DNA from: Arion vulgaris
Taxonomy: Eukaryota > Mollusca > Gastropoda > Stylommatophora > Arionidae
DNA length: 64,000 nucleotides
Reading direction: 5' to 3'
Assembly: GCA_020796225.1 (NCBI GenBank)
Contig: CM036755.1
Location: 45,674,306-45,738,305, forward strand
Shown here: positions 21,405 to 31,258 of the stretch, one piece after another
Numbering within the stretch: the stretch's first letter is position 1
How the letters are laid out: each line of letters begins with the position of its first letter
Translations under genes and position numbers: made by a program
Notes under the pieces: model-generated
Told to the model about the DNA's origin: nothing
Seen by the model: the letters and a program-made list of their open reading frames with translations, nothing else
The model's database searches: none

Positions 21405-21739
21405 TTTGATGGGAAACAAAAAGATAACGAAGTCCACAAGAAACATGGAAAAGAACAGTGGGAAAAAAGAGTTGAATTCTAGTTGTCTGAGGTTGTAAAC
21501 AGTTGGTAGAAGAAATGTAGGAGAACTATTGTTTACTGTCTATTGTCTTTTCCCAGGTGAATGATGGAATTTGTTGTCCACTCTTGTCGTTTAGCGTAAG
21601 CGGTGGGAGCTTTAACCTGCGTTTCGAGGCCAGATGAGTCGCCCTTGTTGTGTTATATCCGTGTTTATGTAGTGTGGTCTTGACATTGTTTGTCCATCTT
21701 TTTCGTGTTCTTTTCTTGGCTCTAGTACCTGATCTCTTT

Positions 21740-21910
21740 TATTGTATGATGTTGATTGTTTTATTGTTTTTATTGATTGTTTTATTGATTGTTTTATTGA
21801 TTGTTTTGTTGATTGTTTTATTGATTGTTTTGTTGATTATTTGATTTATTGTTTTATTGATTGTTTTATTGATTGTTTTATTGATTGTTTTATTGATTTA
21901 TTTATTTATT
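21740..21910. repeat. 12-bp simple tandem repeat
   Basis: GATTGTTTTATT repeats about twelve times and ends in (TTTA)n. Two reading frames stay open only because the unit is a multiple of three. Confidence 0.9.
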
Positions 21911-21929
21911 TATGGACCATCATCATTGC

Positions 21930-22440
21930 ATTTCAGACCATGTATGCTCCGATCTCTTTCTTACACCGGAAGATCTCAACGACAGTGTATGAACTCCGTA
22001 GCACCAGCGAGGTTTTCGTGTAATCTAGGTAATGGTTAAAATGTTGTTAAGAATTTTTATTTATCTTTCTAATCAATTTTGTTCGGCAGCGACATTCCAG
22101 TCTGCTCTTCTCGATTTTAAACTGTCAATGGTTCTTTTACGTGCCCATCTTAAACACGGGTCCTACCTTTTTTCTTCTATCTCCGATAGGACTAGGCAGT
22201 GGTGGCTCGTCATTAGGGGCCAGTGGGGTCAGGCCCCACCAAAATAAAGTGTAACGTGTAATTAATATCTTATCAATTATTAGTTCATAATTATTAATTT
22301 AACGTGATTAGCTTTGAAAGTTAATATATAACGCTAAATATCGTATACATTCTGACCCCACCGACAAAAATGATCAAAAGCCGCCACTGGGACTAGGTAC
22401 TCGTTCTCACCTTACACTGAGATCAGGATAGTCCTTTTAT
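21930..22440 (-). mobile_element. SINE-D copy interrupted by a hAT MITE
   Basis: CCATGTATGCTCCGATCTCT, CTTACACCGGAAGATCTC and GTCTGCTCTTC, then CTCCGATAGGACTAGG follow the family. The SINE resumes after the MITE with ACTAGGTACTCGTTCTCACC and GAGATCAGGAT. The insertion point duplicates GGACTAGG. Confidence 0.85.
22197..22389. mobile_element. hAT MITE copy 2, nested in SINE-D
   Basis: The ends are CAGTGGTGGCTCGT and AGCCGCCACTG. Perfect TSDs GGACTAGG lie at 22189-22196 and 22390-22397. The interior is AT-rich and non-coding. Confidence 0.93.
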
Positions 22441-22469
22441 ATTTTTCTAGTCTGTGACGGACAAAACGC

Positions 22470-22690
22470 TTATCGCAGCAACAAATGCACAACAGTCTTC
22501 TCTGTTCCTGGTGGTCCTCTGTATTTGCATTCCAGCTGTGATTCATTTTTTCCTTGTTCTACATTGCTTTTCCAGATGGTTTTAGGCCTTCCGCCTTTTC
22601 GTTTACCTTCTGGTGTTATCTCAGTGCAGTTTTCATATAGGGTTAGTTCCATGCGTATCGAACGTTTCCCTTGAAAATAAAGACCTGCAA
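22470..22690 (-). pseudogene. LINE ORF2 C-terminal fragment
   Basis: The minus strand reads GKRKGGRPKTIWKSNVEQGK and YRGPPGTEKTVVHLL, resembling the RKGGRPKTTW pattern of LINE C-termini. Confidence 0.72.
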
Positions 22691-22779
22691 TCTCGAAAAC
22701 CATGTTGAGGGCATCACGATCAAGGAAGGAAAGGACCTGGGAGCAACCAGGAGTACTGGCAGCTGCTTATCTCGAACTT

Positions 22780-23575
22780 CTTCTTTTGAACGCTCCATAT
22801 CGACCACTTGTTAACCACTCTTTTTGATTTGTATGTGATCCGAGCCTAAGAGCGATTGCACGTTGTGCCAGTTATGCGCCCACAAGTAGGCCAGCACATC
22901 CTATTTCTGCTACACTTTTATTTACTAGTAGTGGCGGCTCGTCATTAAGGGCCAGTGGGGTCGGGTCCCACCAAAAATAATGTATAACGTGTATTTATTA
23001 TTTAATAAAATAAATATACCTAACCCAAAACCATTATTTTTAGGAAAATGTGTGACTGGCCACACCTAACAAAGGATCAGGCCAGCACTGACTAGGTATT
23101 TCCCTCCTAGATACAAGTCGCTCTTTCAAATACAGATGTTGATAGAACATGTTCCCTTTTTTGCTTTTTAGCTCACCCCACGTGAGTCAAATTGGTAACT
23201 TTGTTATTGAAAACATGATCTAATTGAAATTGACTTCCTTGTAGGTTCATATAGACCTTGTTGGATAATATGACTTCGAGTTAGCATTTTGTGTTGATTT
23301 TAAAATGAATTCGTCTATATACACCAATACTGGAATGCGAGGTCACGTGGTGTAGTTGGGGTCTGATTTCCCACATTCTTACCTGAGCCCGAAGGCCCAG
23401 TAGTTTATAGTTGGCTCTGGACTGGCCCCACCAACAAAAAAGATCACGTGCCGCCACTGTTTACTAGGGTAGTTTCCCTCGGCTCCTACCTCAGTCGCCT
23501 CTTTCGACATGACTTGTAGTTCGCAGTGTTACTATTCTTTGCTCTCTTTATGGGGCCTGGCACCACCATGGACGA
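22780..23575 (-). mobile_element. SINE-A copy interrupted by a hAT MITE
   Basis: The SINE reads GAACGCTCCATATCGACC to TTTTATTTACTAG, breaks at the MITE, then resumes TTTACTAGGGTAGTTTCC and ends near GGGGCCTGGCACCACC. The break duplicates TTTACTAG. Confidence 0.92.
22929..23459. mobile_element. hAT MITE copy 3, long form, nested in SINE-A
   Basis: The ends TAGTGGCGGCTCGT and CACGTGCCGCCACTG match the family with one changed base. Perfect TSDs TTTACTAG lie at 22921-22928 and 23460-23467. At 531 bp it carries about 300 bp of extra interior (23130-23425) that reappears alone at 36895-37145. Confidence 0.93.
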
Positions 23576-24029
23576 GCTTATCTCGAGCAAAGGCTGCTGT
23601 TCTTACTGTCTAAAGGAGAAGAATTGACTTCCTTGTACAAGGTTTCCCATATGACTCTCTAAAACATGGTCAAAGGGAGAAAAATTGACTACCTTGTACA
23701 GGGTTTCCCTATATGACTCCGACCCTGTCGGTAGTAATCGCAAGTCATCAACCGAAAGTGATTCATCAAGCACAAACTCCGTAGTTACGCTACAATCCTA
23801 TGGATCTCATGAAAAAGTGCACATGTAGCTTGGTCCCGGGTTCGAACCCGCACTGTAGCAGGTACAGGTGTTCTCGAGATTTACTATGGTCACTGATAAT
23901 GGACGTCCATACGTTAATGCGCAAGTGCAGTGCCCTTCTCCCCCCTTCCATGAAAATGACTTTTGAACTATCAACTAAAATAAAGTGTGATAGTTATTTT
24001 TTTCTTTTGATAGGATTCTCCATGTATAC

Positions 24030-24175
24030 CCTCTAACCATATTTTCGTGATCTTCTTCGCCTTCTTTCCTAATGTTCTATTGTAGAAGACTGTATATTGT
24101 TGCGTTTGGGTGCATTTTTATTAAGTGGCCAAACCACTTCATTCTTTATTTCTCAATGTAATTCAAGCAAGGTTC
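24030..24175 (-). pseudogene. LINE ORF2 C-terminal fragment, short
   Basis: Minus-strand GTEPCLNYIEK and the following region match the 15.8-16.2 kb LINE at DNA level (GTGGCCAAACCACTTCATTC). The match stops near 24180. Confidence 0.75.
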
Positions 24176-24734
24176 TGTCCCATCTTTCTTTCTTTCTTTC
24201 CTAACTTCTACAAGAACGCATATTCCCACGATTATTGTGCGTGCAAGTGAAAAGATGTAAAGAAAATAATGAATACCGAAATTCGACCCAGTTTGTGGGA
24301 AAATACCGACAACGTTCGGATGACGGTAACGTAAAAGACCGGTAACTTGTTTTGTATGTTTCGAATTAACCACACGCACCTTGCTTTTCTTTCATCTTTG
24401 TTAGCTGTCACTGGTAAGTGTCAATCATATCGGTAGAGTAACAAATGGGCAGTCTGAACATTGGCTTTGTCAGTCAAATGGAACGCTTTCTTGTCCTTGT
24501 CAACTGTCAATATGGAGAAGCTATGTTTAACATATCCTATTACATTACTTATAACGAACTGAACAGGGAGAAATAATAGTTTTTGTATTACAATTTTTTA
24601 AACCTTTATTTTAACAATCTTCTTCTTCTCTTCCACCATTTGCTTTTTTATTACATAAGTGTTGGTGGAGTGGGGTGGGGGAGGGAGATGGAGAGGGGGA
24701 GGGAGATAGTTATCTTGTACTAAAGCACTTTGTA

Positions 24735-25040
24735 AGCTGTTATTCATTTTCTTAAAGCTGTTCTTGATGCCGTTGCTCCATCTTTTGAGTGGTCTTCCTC
24801 TTGCTCTGTACTCGTTATACTTTTGTGTGTGTCTCTCTGTGGTTGGCAATACCAGGACATTCTTATCAGGTGTCCAAACCATTTAATCTGTTGTTCTATT
24901 ATGATTGCATGACTGGTTTCACATCCAGTCTTTTTCTGATTTCTTCAATTTTTATTTTGTCTCTTATTGTCACACCTGCAGCTCTTCTAAGACACCTCAT
25001 CTTTGTCGTTATGATTTTCCTCTCAGAAACTGCTGTTATT
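24735..25040 (-). pseudogene. LINE ORF2 C-terminus ending in a minisatellite
   Basis: The minus strand encodes KMRCLRRAAGVTIRDKIKIE, IEEQQIKWFGHL-like sequence, RARGRPLKRWSNGIKNSFKK and ALVQDN. The upstream ITAVSERKI joins directly to the 30-bp array, which encodes LCYKCQTWP in the same frame. Confidence 0.85.
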
Positions 25041-25520
25041 GGCCATGTTTGACACTTGTAACATAGTGTTGGCCATGTTTGACACTTGTAACATAGTGTT
25101 GGCCATGTTTGACACTTGTAACATAGTGTTGGCCATGTTTGACACTTGTAACATAGTGTTGGCCATGTTTGACACTTGTAACATAGTGTTGGCCATGTTT
25201 GACACTTGTAACATAGTGTTGGCCATGTTTGACACTTGTAACATAGTGTTGACCATGTTTGACACTTGTAACATAGTGTTGGCCATGTTTGACACTTGTA
25301 ACATAGTGTTGGCCATGTTTGACACTTGTAACATAGTGTTGGCCATGTTTGACACTTGTAACATAGTGTTGGCCATGTTTGACACTTGTAACATAGTGTT
25401 GGCCATGTTTGACACTTGTAACATAGTGTTGGCCATGTTTGACACTTGTAACATAGTGTTGGCCATGTTTGACACTTGTAACATAGTGTTGGTCATGTTT
25501 GACACTTGTAACATAGTGTT
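25041..25520. repeat. 30-bp minisatellite expanded from LINE coding DNA
   Basis: Sixteen units of 30 bp (GGCCATGTTTGACACTTGTA, then ACATAGTGTT) differ at only two sites, near 25251 and 25492. Three frames are open on the minus strand and one long frame on the plus strand because the unit is a multiple of three. The LINE copy at 52.1 kb has the same LCYQCQTW position once. Confidence 0.96.
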
Positions 25521-25548
25521 GGCCATCACTACTATTCATTTTCTCCTA

Positions 25549-25702
25549 CCTCTGAAGTCAGAGAAGGAATGCCTGTATGGCGGGGGACACTTCTTCTTCT
25601 TCTTCAAACGCTCCACATCGACCACATGTTAATCAACAATCAGTTACAAGTGTACCATTGACTACGTCAGAATTTATAGCGGCCAAATGCAGAAGAAGAT
25701 AA
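25549..25702 (+). mobile_element. SINE-C copy with a SINE-A tail piece inside
   Basis: ACCTCTGAAGTCAGAGAAGG and CCTGTATGGCGGGGGACAC are followed by TTCTTCTTCTTCAAACGCTC (SINE-A tail, minus strand). SINE-C sequence then resumes with GTCAGAATTTATAGCGGCC and the tail AATGCAGAAGAAGA. Confidence 0.75.
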
Positions 25703-25724
25703 TAATTCATGAAATTATTTTTTT

Positions 25725-25850
25725 TAAACTTCGTTCGTTCGCTCGCGCAATATGACACATCTGACTGATTTTGCGTGAAGGCTTGCTATTTTATCACCAG
25801 TGTCCTTCGTAATTCAGGCGAGTCTTACCTCAACTTCAAAGGTACTTGCT
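25725..25850 (-). mobile_element. SINE-C copy
   Basis: CATCTGACTGATTTTGCGTG, AAGGCTTGC, TATCACCAGTGTCC and CTTCAAAGGTAC follow the family in reverse. With the copy at 25549 it forms a close inverted pair. Confidence 0.8.
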
Positions 25851-26448
25851 ATTTAGATCTCCAAGTCGTGGGCGTTCACATAAGTTTTTCCAGGGTTGGG
25901 AAAAATGAAAAAACATTTTTGATAGTTTACTTTCGGAAATAGAGAAGATCAGATTTGCAAAAAAACTGTAATAAAAAATAAATTTTCAGTGGGAGGCACC
26001 TGCTCCTCCCCCTTTCCTCCCCCACCTTGCATTAACGTATGGACGCCCATGCACCAAGTAAATGGTCAGGGAACCTTTAGTCCTACCGCGTACCGTATGC
26101 AGGCCGAAAACTTTTGGCCTAAGCTGGCCTGGAGACACGAATATATATTATATAGTACACTCGCCATTGAGGTCAACCTTACTCCGACTTTAGAGGTGAA
26201 ATTTGTGATGAAAAGGAAGTGACGCCAAATACATTTTGTTCGCTGAATGTTCGACAGGCGTAGGCTATCACAATACTTTATTATGTCTTCTCACTTGAAA
26301 AAAAAAAGTTTTGGAAGAGAAAGATTGACTGCATTGCACTGTCCAACGAATGAGTATTTCATTTGTTCTTTCACTTCATTTCTACGAAGCAGAAATCCGT
26401 GCAATGAAGGTGGCAAGTGGGAAACTACTGAACACCAAGCCTGATCCA

Positions 26449-26700
26449 AGTCCAAGACTGTGTCCAGCCTACAATGTTCCAAGATTATCCACCCTACAAT
26501 GCCCCAAGACTGTCCAGCCTACAATGTTCCAAGATTATCCAGCCTATAATGCTTCGATCCAGCATACAATGCCCCAATACTACCCAGCATACAATGACAC
26601 AAAACCTTCCAGCATACAGTGCCCCAAGACTGTCCAGCATACAGTACCCCAAAATGTACAGCCTACAATGCCCCAAGACTATCCAGTCTACAATGCTCCA
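26449..26700. repeat. 24-bp degenerate minisatellite
   Basis: Units of about 24 bp (TCCAGCCTACAATGCCCCAA, then GACT) recur about ten times with many substitutions. The unit length keeps several frames open. No source element was recognised. Confidence 0.85.
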
Positions 26701-26984
26701 ACGGAGCAATTATGGGGTGACCCGTTGCAGTGAAGTTGGAACCGTACTTATGAACTTATGAACTATGAACAATGCTCCAAAACGACATATATGGCCAGAG
26801 GGCGCAGAGCATAGCCACTAGCTATGGAGCAGCCGCTCCGACCTGTAAAAAACAACGGAATTTGCCCTAGCAACATGACAGAATTTCTAGCATAATCACA
26901 GACCTGACCACAGAAGAAGAAGCTATCAGTGCCAAAACTGAATGTTGACATCAAACGACAGAAGAAAACTAGACCCGACAGAGA

Positions 26985-27100
26985 TGGAGTATTAAGAAGA
27001 GACCGGTTGAGAAATGAAGAGATCAGGAAGAAAGTGGATACAACATTAGTAATGAACTTCATCAAGAAACAACAAATTAAATGATTCGCCCACATAAGCA
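26985..27100 (+). pseudogene. LINE ORF2 C-terminal fragment
   Basis: RRDRLRNEEIRKKVDTTLVM, NFIKKQQIK and FAHISRW match the 51.8 kb LINE family. The sequence then diverges. Confidence 0.82.
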
Positions 27101-27743
27101 GATGGGATGCGCAGTGAAATTTGGTGCAAAAGTGGTGCGCAGTTAAAGTTGGTGTAAATGTGGTGCACAGTTAAAACTGGTACCAAAGGGATGACAATGT
27201 AGCCATATATACTATTTTTTTGTACATCGTCCTAAATAAAGATTTTTACTTTGCGTTTTTTCTTTGTAATTTAGTATGTAAATTCCTTTTTACTAATTTC
27301 TATTTACTGGCAAAAATGCTTAGTTCTAAAGAAAGGGTGCGTATTAAAGACAAACACTTTGCAAGCATCCGAAAACTTGGCGGATGTGCAATACCTGTTT
27401 AGTGCGCTATTGTCCCCCAAGTCCCACCTTCGCACATGAGTCCGCCAAGAGTAGACACCTCTGTCGCGTCCCTTCGTAAAACAGGAAGTTAAGGTGTCGC
27501 TAAAAATGCAGTGGGGGGCATGACCTCTTCCCAAATCATTCACGTGGGAGTGTGCGACTAGTGACCTTTGTTGCAGACGGTTGTCAGGCCTGGTCGGTGG
27601 AAGCTCGCCGGATTCCTATTCGTAGCTAGTACATGCATCACCTTATTGACTGTAAGTTCAAAGTTCATAATATGAAAAGGTCAGTAACTACGCATTTCTT
27701 TATTGCACAGATGATATACTAAATGTTAAATTGTTTTTGGTTC

Positions 27744-27980
27744 TTTTTCAAACACTCCATATCGTCGACCACTTGTTAAACCACTCTTTGTGATTTGTAT
27801 GTGATCTGAGCATTAGAGAGATTGTACGTTGTGCCAGTTATGTGCCTACAAGTACATCCGATTTCTACGACTTAAAAAAATTTATACTAGGGTAGATTCC
27901 TTAGGCCCCTACCTCAGTCGCCTCTTACGACATGCCTTGTAGTTCGCAGTGTTACTTAATCTTTGCTTCCATGAGGGCCT
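27744..27980 (-). mobile_element. SINE-A copy
   Basis: CACTCCATATCG, ACCACTCTTTGTGATTTGTA and GTGCCAGTTATGTGCC, then the CTCAGTCGCCTCTTACGACA core, are all present. It lies head to head with the SINE-A at 28192. Confidence 0.85.
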
Positions 27981-27989
27981 CGGTAACTT

Positions 27990-28140
27990 TTTTTTCTTTT
28001 CTCGAATCCTGTTTTGCCTCACAGTGCCAGGATAAGAAAAGATTTCTAAAACGGGGTTTTGTGTGCTCTTCATAAATAGTGTCTTTCATCGCCTGTGTTA
28101 TCTCTGAGGTCCATCTTTTACGTGGACGGTCTTTTGCTAA
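27990..28140 (-). pseudogene. LINE ORF2 C-terminal fragment
   Basis: Minus-strand AKDRPRKRWTSEITQAMKDT, IYEEHTKPRFRNLFLSW is the same end as in the 51.8 kb LINE. It is wedged between two SINE-A copies. Confidence 0.85.
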
Positions 28141-28191
28141 AAGATGGTAACACGCGTGCGAAAAGATGTTCAGAAATCCCTTTATCTGTAC

Positions 28192-28705
28192 CACATCCCA
28201 CCCGTGTGGTGCCGGGGCCCGCAAGGGAAGCAAAGAATAGTACCACTGTGACCTACAACGCATGTTGTAAGAGGCGACTAATGTAGGACCTAGGAAAGCT
28301 ACCCTAGTAAATAAAAGCATCACAGAAATCGGATGTGCTGGCCTACTTGTGGGCGCATAACTGGTACAACGTACAATCGCTCTTAGGCTCAGATCACATA
28401 CTTCTTCTTTGCGTTGGTTCTTTACGACCAATTTTAATCACTCTTTGTGATATGCTTGATCTTTGCTAAGAACGTGTATACGTTGCACATTGGTTTGGTA
28501 GGCCCCTAAACACATTGACATCTACACATTTAGGACACGTGCATCCGATTTCAGCCGAACCTCCTTAATCGCCTCTTACGACATGCGTGACAGGTAACAG
28601 TGGTTCTATTCTTTACACCCCAAATTTGGGCCCCGATAACCACTTGGGCGTGATCACATACAAATCATAACGAGTGTTTTACAGGTGGTCGATATGGAGC
28701 GTTCG
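28192..28705 (+). mobile_element. SINE-A copy interrupted by SINE-B
   Basis: The SINE-A runs from CCCGTGTGGTGCCGGGGCCC to GGCTCAGATCACATA, is broken by SINE-B, and resumes GATCACATACAAATCATAAC to GGAGCGTTCGAAGAAGAAGA. Confidence 0.93.
28401..28651 (-). mobile_element. SINE-B copy nested in SINE-A, 9-bp TSD
   Basis: The intact SINE-B in minus orientation is flanked by GATCACATA at 28392-28400 and 28652-28660. This gives exact family ends: head CGCCCAAGTGG on one side, CTTCTTCTTTGCG on the other. Confidence 0.94.
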
Positions 28706-28783
28706 AAGAAGAAGAAGAAGTATCACATCTACACTCATCAACATCTCCTTCTCTCACCTATCTTTAGCTTGTTGAGTCGTTGA

Positions 28784-28945
28784 CAGTGGCGGCTCGTCAT
28801 TAAGGGCCAGTGGGGCGGCCCCACCAAAAATAATGTATAACGTGTATTTATTATTTTATACATTAAAATATAGCAACCAAAAACCATGATTTATCTGGAA
28901 AAAATGTCTGGCCCCACCAATAAAACTGACCACGAGCCGCCACTG
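28784..28945. mobile_element. hAT MITE copy 4 with perfect 8-bp TSD
   Basis: The ends CAGTGGCGGCTCGT and ACGAGCCGCCACTG are perfect inverted repeats over at least 14 bp. TSDs GTCGTTGA lie at 28776-28783 and 28946-28953. At 162 bp it is close to copy 1. Confidence 0.95.
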
Positions 28946-29239
28946 GTCGTTGATATATCAGGCTATTGTGATATGTGTGCACTCTGAATATTATCTATTG
29001 TTTTTTTTTACTGTTGAGCTTTTATTATGGATTGATTTTCTGGTAACCCACCATATGTTTAGTTTCTCACTACATTGTCTATTATCTTGGGTGACATACC
29101 TATTTACCTGTTCATAGTATATATATATTGATAATTAATTATGATACGAATTGGCAAAGCAACATCACCTTTTAAAAGTCTAAATACAATATGGAACTGC
29201 AAATTATATAGTATTAAAACTAAATTAGGGAATTTCAAT

Positions 29240-29620
29240 CAAATGTTGTATCAATCCTTAAAATATGCCAGCGAGAGTTGGAAAATGACTAAAGATATAA
29301 AAGCAGTGAATGCATTTGAAGATAGATGTTTGAGAAAAATGAATATAAATGGAAGAATTCAGGAGAAGTGATGAAATCAGAGACAGCGGGTCAACCACTA
29401 GTGACAACTGTTATAAGAAAGAAGATGGAGATACGTGGTCACACCTTGAGAGAAATGATCAACGAATATCAAAGCAGGCATTGAAGTGGATGGAAAGGGT
29501 CAAGAAAGAGGAACGACCTAAGGGAGATCCTGAAACGAACTTGCTGAGAAGGCGAATATCGTCTCAGCCCATGGAGAGATGAGCAAATTGTCCAGGATAG
29601 AGCGGTATGGAAAAATTACT
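29240..29620 (+). pseudogene. LINE ORF2 C-terminal region
   Basis: YASESWKMTKDIKAVNAFED, RCLRKMNIN, QRISKQALKWMERVKKEER and GDPETNLLRRRISSQPMER appear in order with frameshifts. It is directly followed by SINE-I. Confidence 0.85.
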
Positions 29621-29621
29621 T

Positions 29622-29860
29622 GCTGGTTACGCCTTTGCCTTGTGATCCGAAGGTCATGGTTTTGAATCCGACTTCGCCGTTCTGTTCATGAGGCATTTTC
29701 AGAGACCCATATGATTGTTGTCTGAGCTACGAAGTTCGTGCTTTGTGCAATAATCTCGACATATGACGTACCATTTCTGCGGAGAGTCATCGAGCCATAT
29801 TGGACAAAATGTGGTGCAATGAAGGCAATCCTTCAGCGTTAGGCCATTTAGACTATACAT
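29622..29860 (+). mobile_element. SINE-I copy (tRNA-like head)
   Basis: GCTGGTTACGCCTTTGCCTT, GTGATCCGAAGGTCATGG and TTGAATCCGAC form the tRNA-like head. The body has TTCTGTTCATGAGGC and CATTTCTGCGGAGAG. A better copy lies at 33597. Confidence 0.75.
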
Positions 29861-30069
29861 TCTATCTATTGGGGTTTTAAAAAATATCTCAAAACCTTGT
29901 TGACCGAAATTTAGATGTTTCTTTCCTACCTGTATATGAGCTTATGAACAGGGGCGCACCGTATTCATGTTCTCGGCGCAAGCCACATAGATCACAAAGA
30001 GGGGTTAACTTGATTGATAAGAATGAACACAAAGAAGAAGAAGATCTATCCGGGTCATCAGAAAAGAAC

Positions 30070-30335
30070 TCGCCCGTGTGGTGCCGGGGCCCGCAAGGGA
30101 AGCAAAGAATAGTACCACTGCAACCTACAATGTATGCCGTAAGAGGCGATCGATGTAGGCCCTATGGATGCTACCCTAGTAAATAAATAGCATCCCAGAA
30201 ATCGGATGTGCTGACCTACTTGTAGGCGCATAACTGGCACAATGTACTATCGCTCTTAAGATCAGATATAAATTACACAGAGTGATTGACAAGTGATCGA
30301 TATGGAGCGTTCCAAGAAGAAGAAGAAGAAGAAAA
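30070..30335 (+). mobile_element. SINE-A copy, full length with TSD
   Basis: The head is CGCCCGTGTGGTGCCGGGGC and the tail is (GAA)n. AGAAAAGAAC occurs just before the head and again at the end of the tail, consistent with a target duplication of about 10 bp. Confidence 0.92.
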
Positions 30336-30549
30336 GAACGGAATCTGCTAGACGACAATGATCTCTAACGCCAAGGTCGTCAATACGGAAAGTTAATAAC
30401 CCTCTGCGTTAGTAGCAAGGTGCCGTGGACATTTCGTGGCTCAAGGCCAGCGTGGCCAATATTAAAAAAATTATCGGTACGCACAAGTTACGAGATTGGA
30501 TTACATGAGAACCCGATCCTATTTTTGGTAATTTATATTACAAGTACAT

Positions 30550-30665
30550 CTCCAGTCTAAGTAAGGTTCGCCTGAATGGTGAGGGACACTGATGATAATG
30601 AAAGCAAGCGTTATCGAAAGATGTGCCATGACTACGCCTGAACTGATAGCGGGCGAACGAAAAGA
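30550..30665 (+). mobile_element. SINE-C copy, 5'-truncated
   Basis: GCCTGAATGGTGAGGGACAC, GCCATGACTACGCCTGAACT and GATAGCGGGCGAACG match the family's 3' two thirds. Confidence 0.8.
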
Positions 30666-30849
30666 AAACATAAACTAACTTTCCGAAAATGCAACACATA
30701 TTGGACTGCAAAGAAAATTTGCGTATACTAAGAAGAAGCGACTTTAGCTATGCCATACTAACGATAAAACGGTACTGGAGAAATTGTCCGGCTAGAACAC
30801 TACCTTACTAAATAGTAGATGCGAGTCATGATAGGTATATATCATCATT

Positions 30850-31110
30850 AGCAAGTAGCATGTACCTTGCAGAACGTCGTTTTTATCACAGTCTGCCTGG
30901 AAAAAAACTGTACAAGTTCTGCAGCCTCTTCTAACGTCATATTCAATGTTTCTTTGATATCCTGCTGCCACCTTTGTCTTGGTCTTACCCTGCCTCTACA
31001 CCCAGGAGCCATGCCTTCCATTATCGTTCGCTCCAAACCCTGTGTCGTTTGACTTCATTTTCCGACACTTGATGTTGTTTATGAGCCAATGCTCCACGTA
31101 TTGCAAGTCT
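30850..31110 (-). pseudogene. LINE ORF2 C-terminal end
   Basis: The minus strand reads ERTIMEGMAPGCRGR, RPRQRWQQDIKETLNMTLEE, AAELVQ and TVIKTTFCKVHAT, then a stop. It is a relative of the 35.3 kb LINE (TVVIQAKFRKVQAT ending). Confidence 0.88.
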
Positions 31111-31124
31111 TGGGATATCTACAT

Positions 31125-31200
31125 GATATATATATATATATGAATGTGCGTGTGTATATATATCGTATCTGTGTGTACACACGTGTGTGCGTGCGCGCGG
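31125..31200. repeat. TA/TG microsatellite
   Basis: Alternating ATATAT, then TGTGTG and a GCGCGC run, are mixed with short interruptions. Confidence 0.85.
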
Positions 31201-31258
31201 CGAAATATATACATTATATACATTTTTACAGAGCTGTTCTCTTCAAATAGCAAGATGC

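Noticed and set aside
23830..23885. tRNA-like GGGTTCGAACCCGCACTGTA segment
   Set aside because: No cloverleaf can be drawn by eye and the flanks look like dispersed repeat. Probably a SINE head remnant.
25041..25520. CRISPR-like regular repeats (also at 20.0-20.9 and 31.4-32.1 kb)
   Set aside because: Units are directly adjacent with no unique spacers, and the genome is eukaryotic with spliced genes.
25023..25632. Four overlapping frames of about 170-200 codons over the 30-bp array
   Set aside because: Several frames and both strands are open together only because of the 30-bp period. The DNA is an expanded piece of LINE ORF2.
26350..26761. ORFs of 127 and 95 codons rich in PTMPQ repeats
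   Set aside because: They are products of a degenerate 24-bp tandem repeat open in more than one frame.
26985..27100. Whether any LINE fragment here could be an active element
   Set aside because: Every copy is truncated to the ORF2 C-terminus. No endonuclease domain or complete reverse transcriptase was found in the window.
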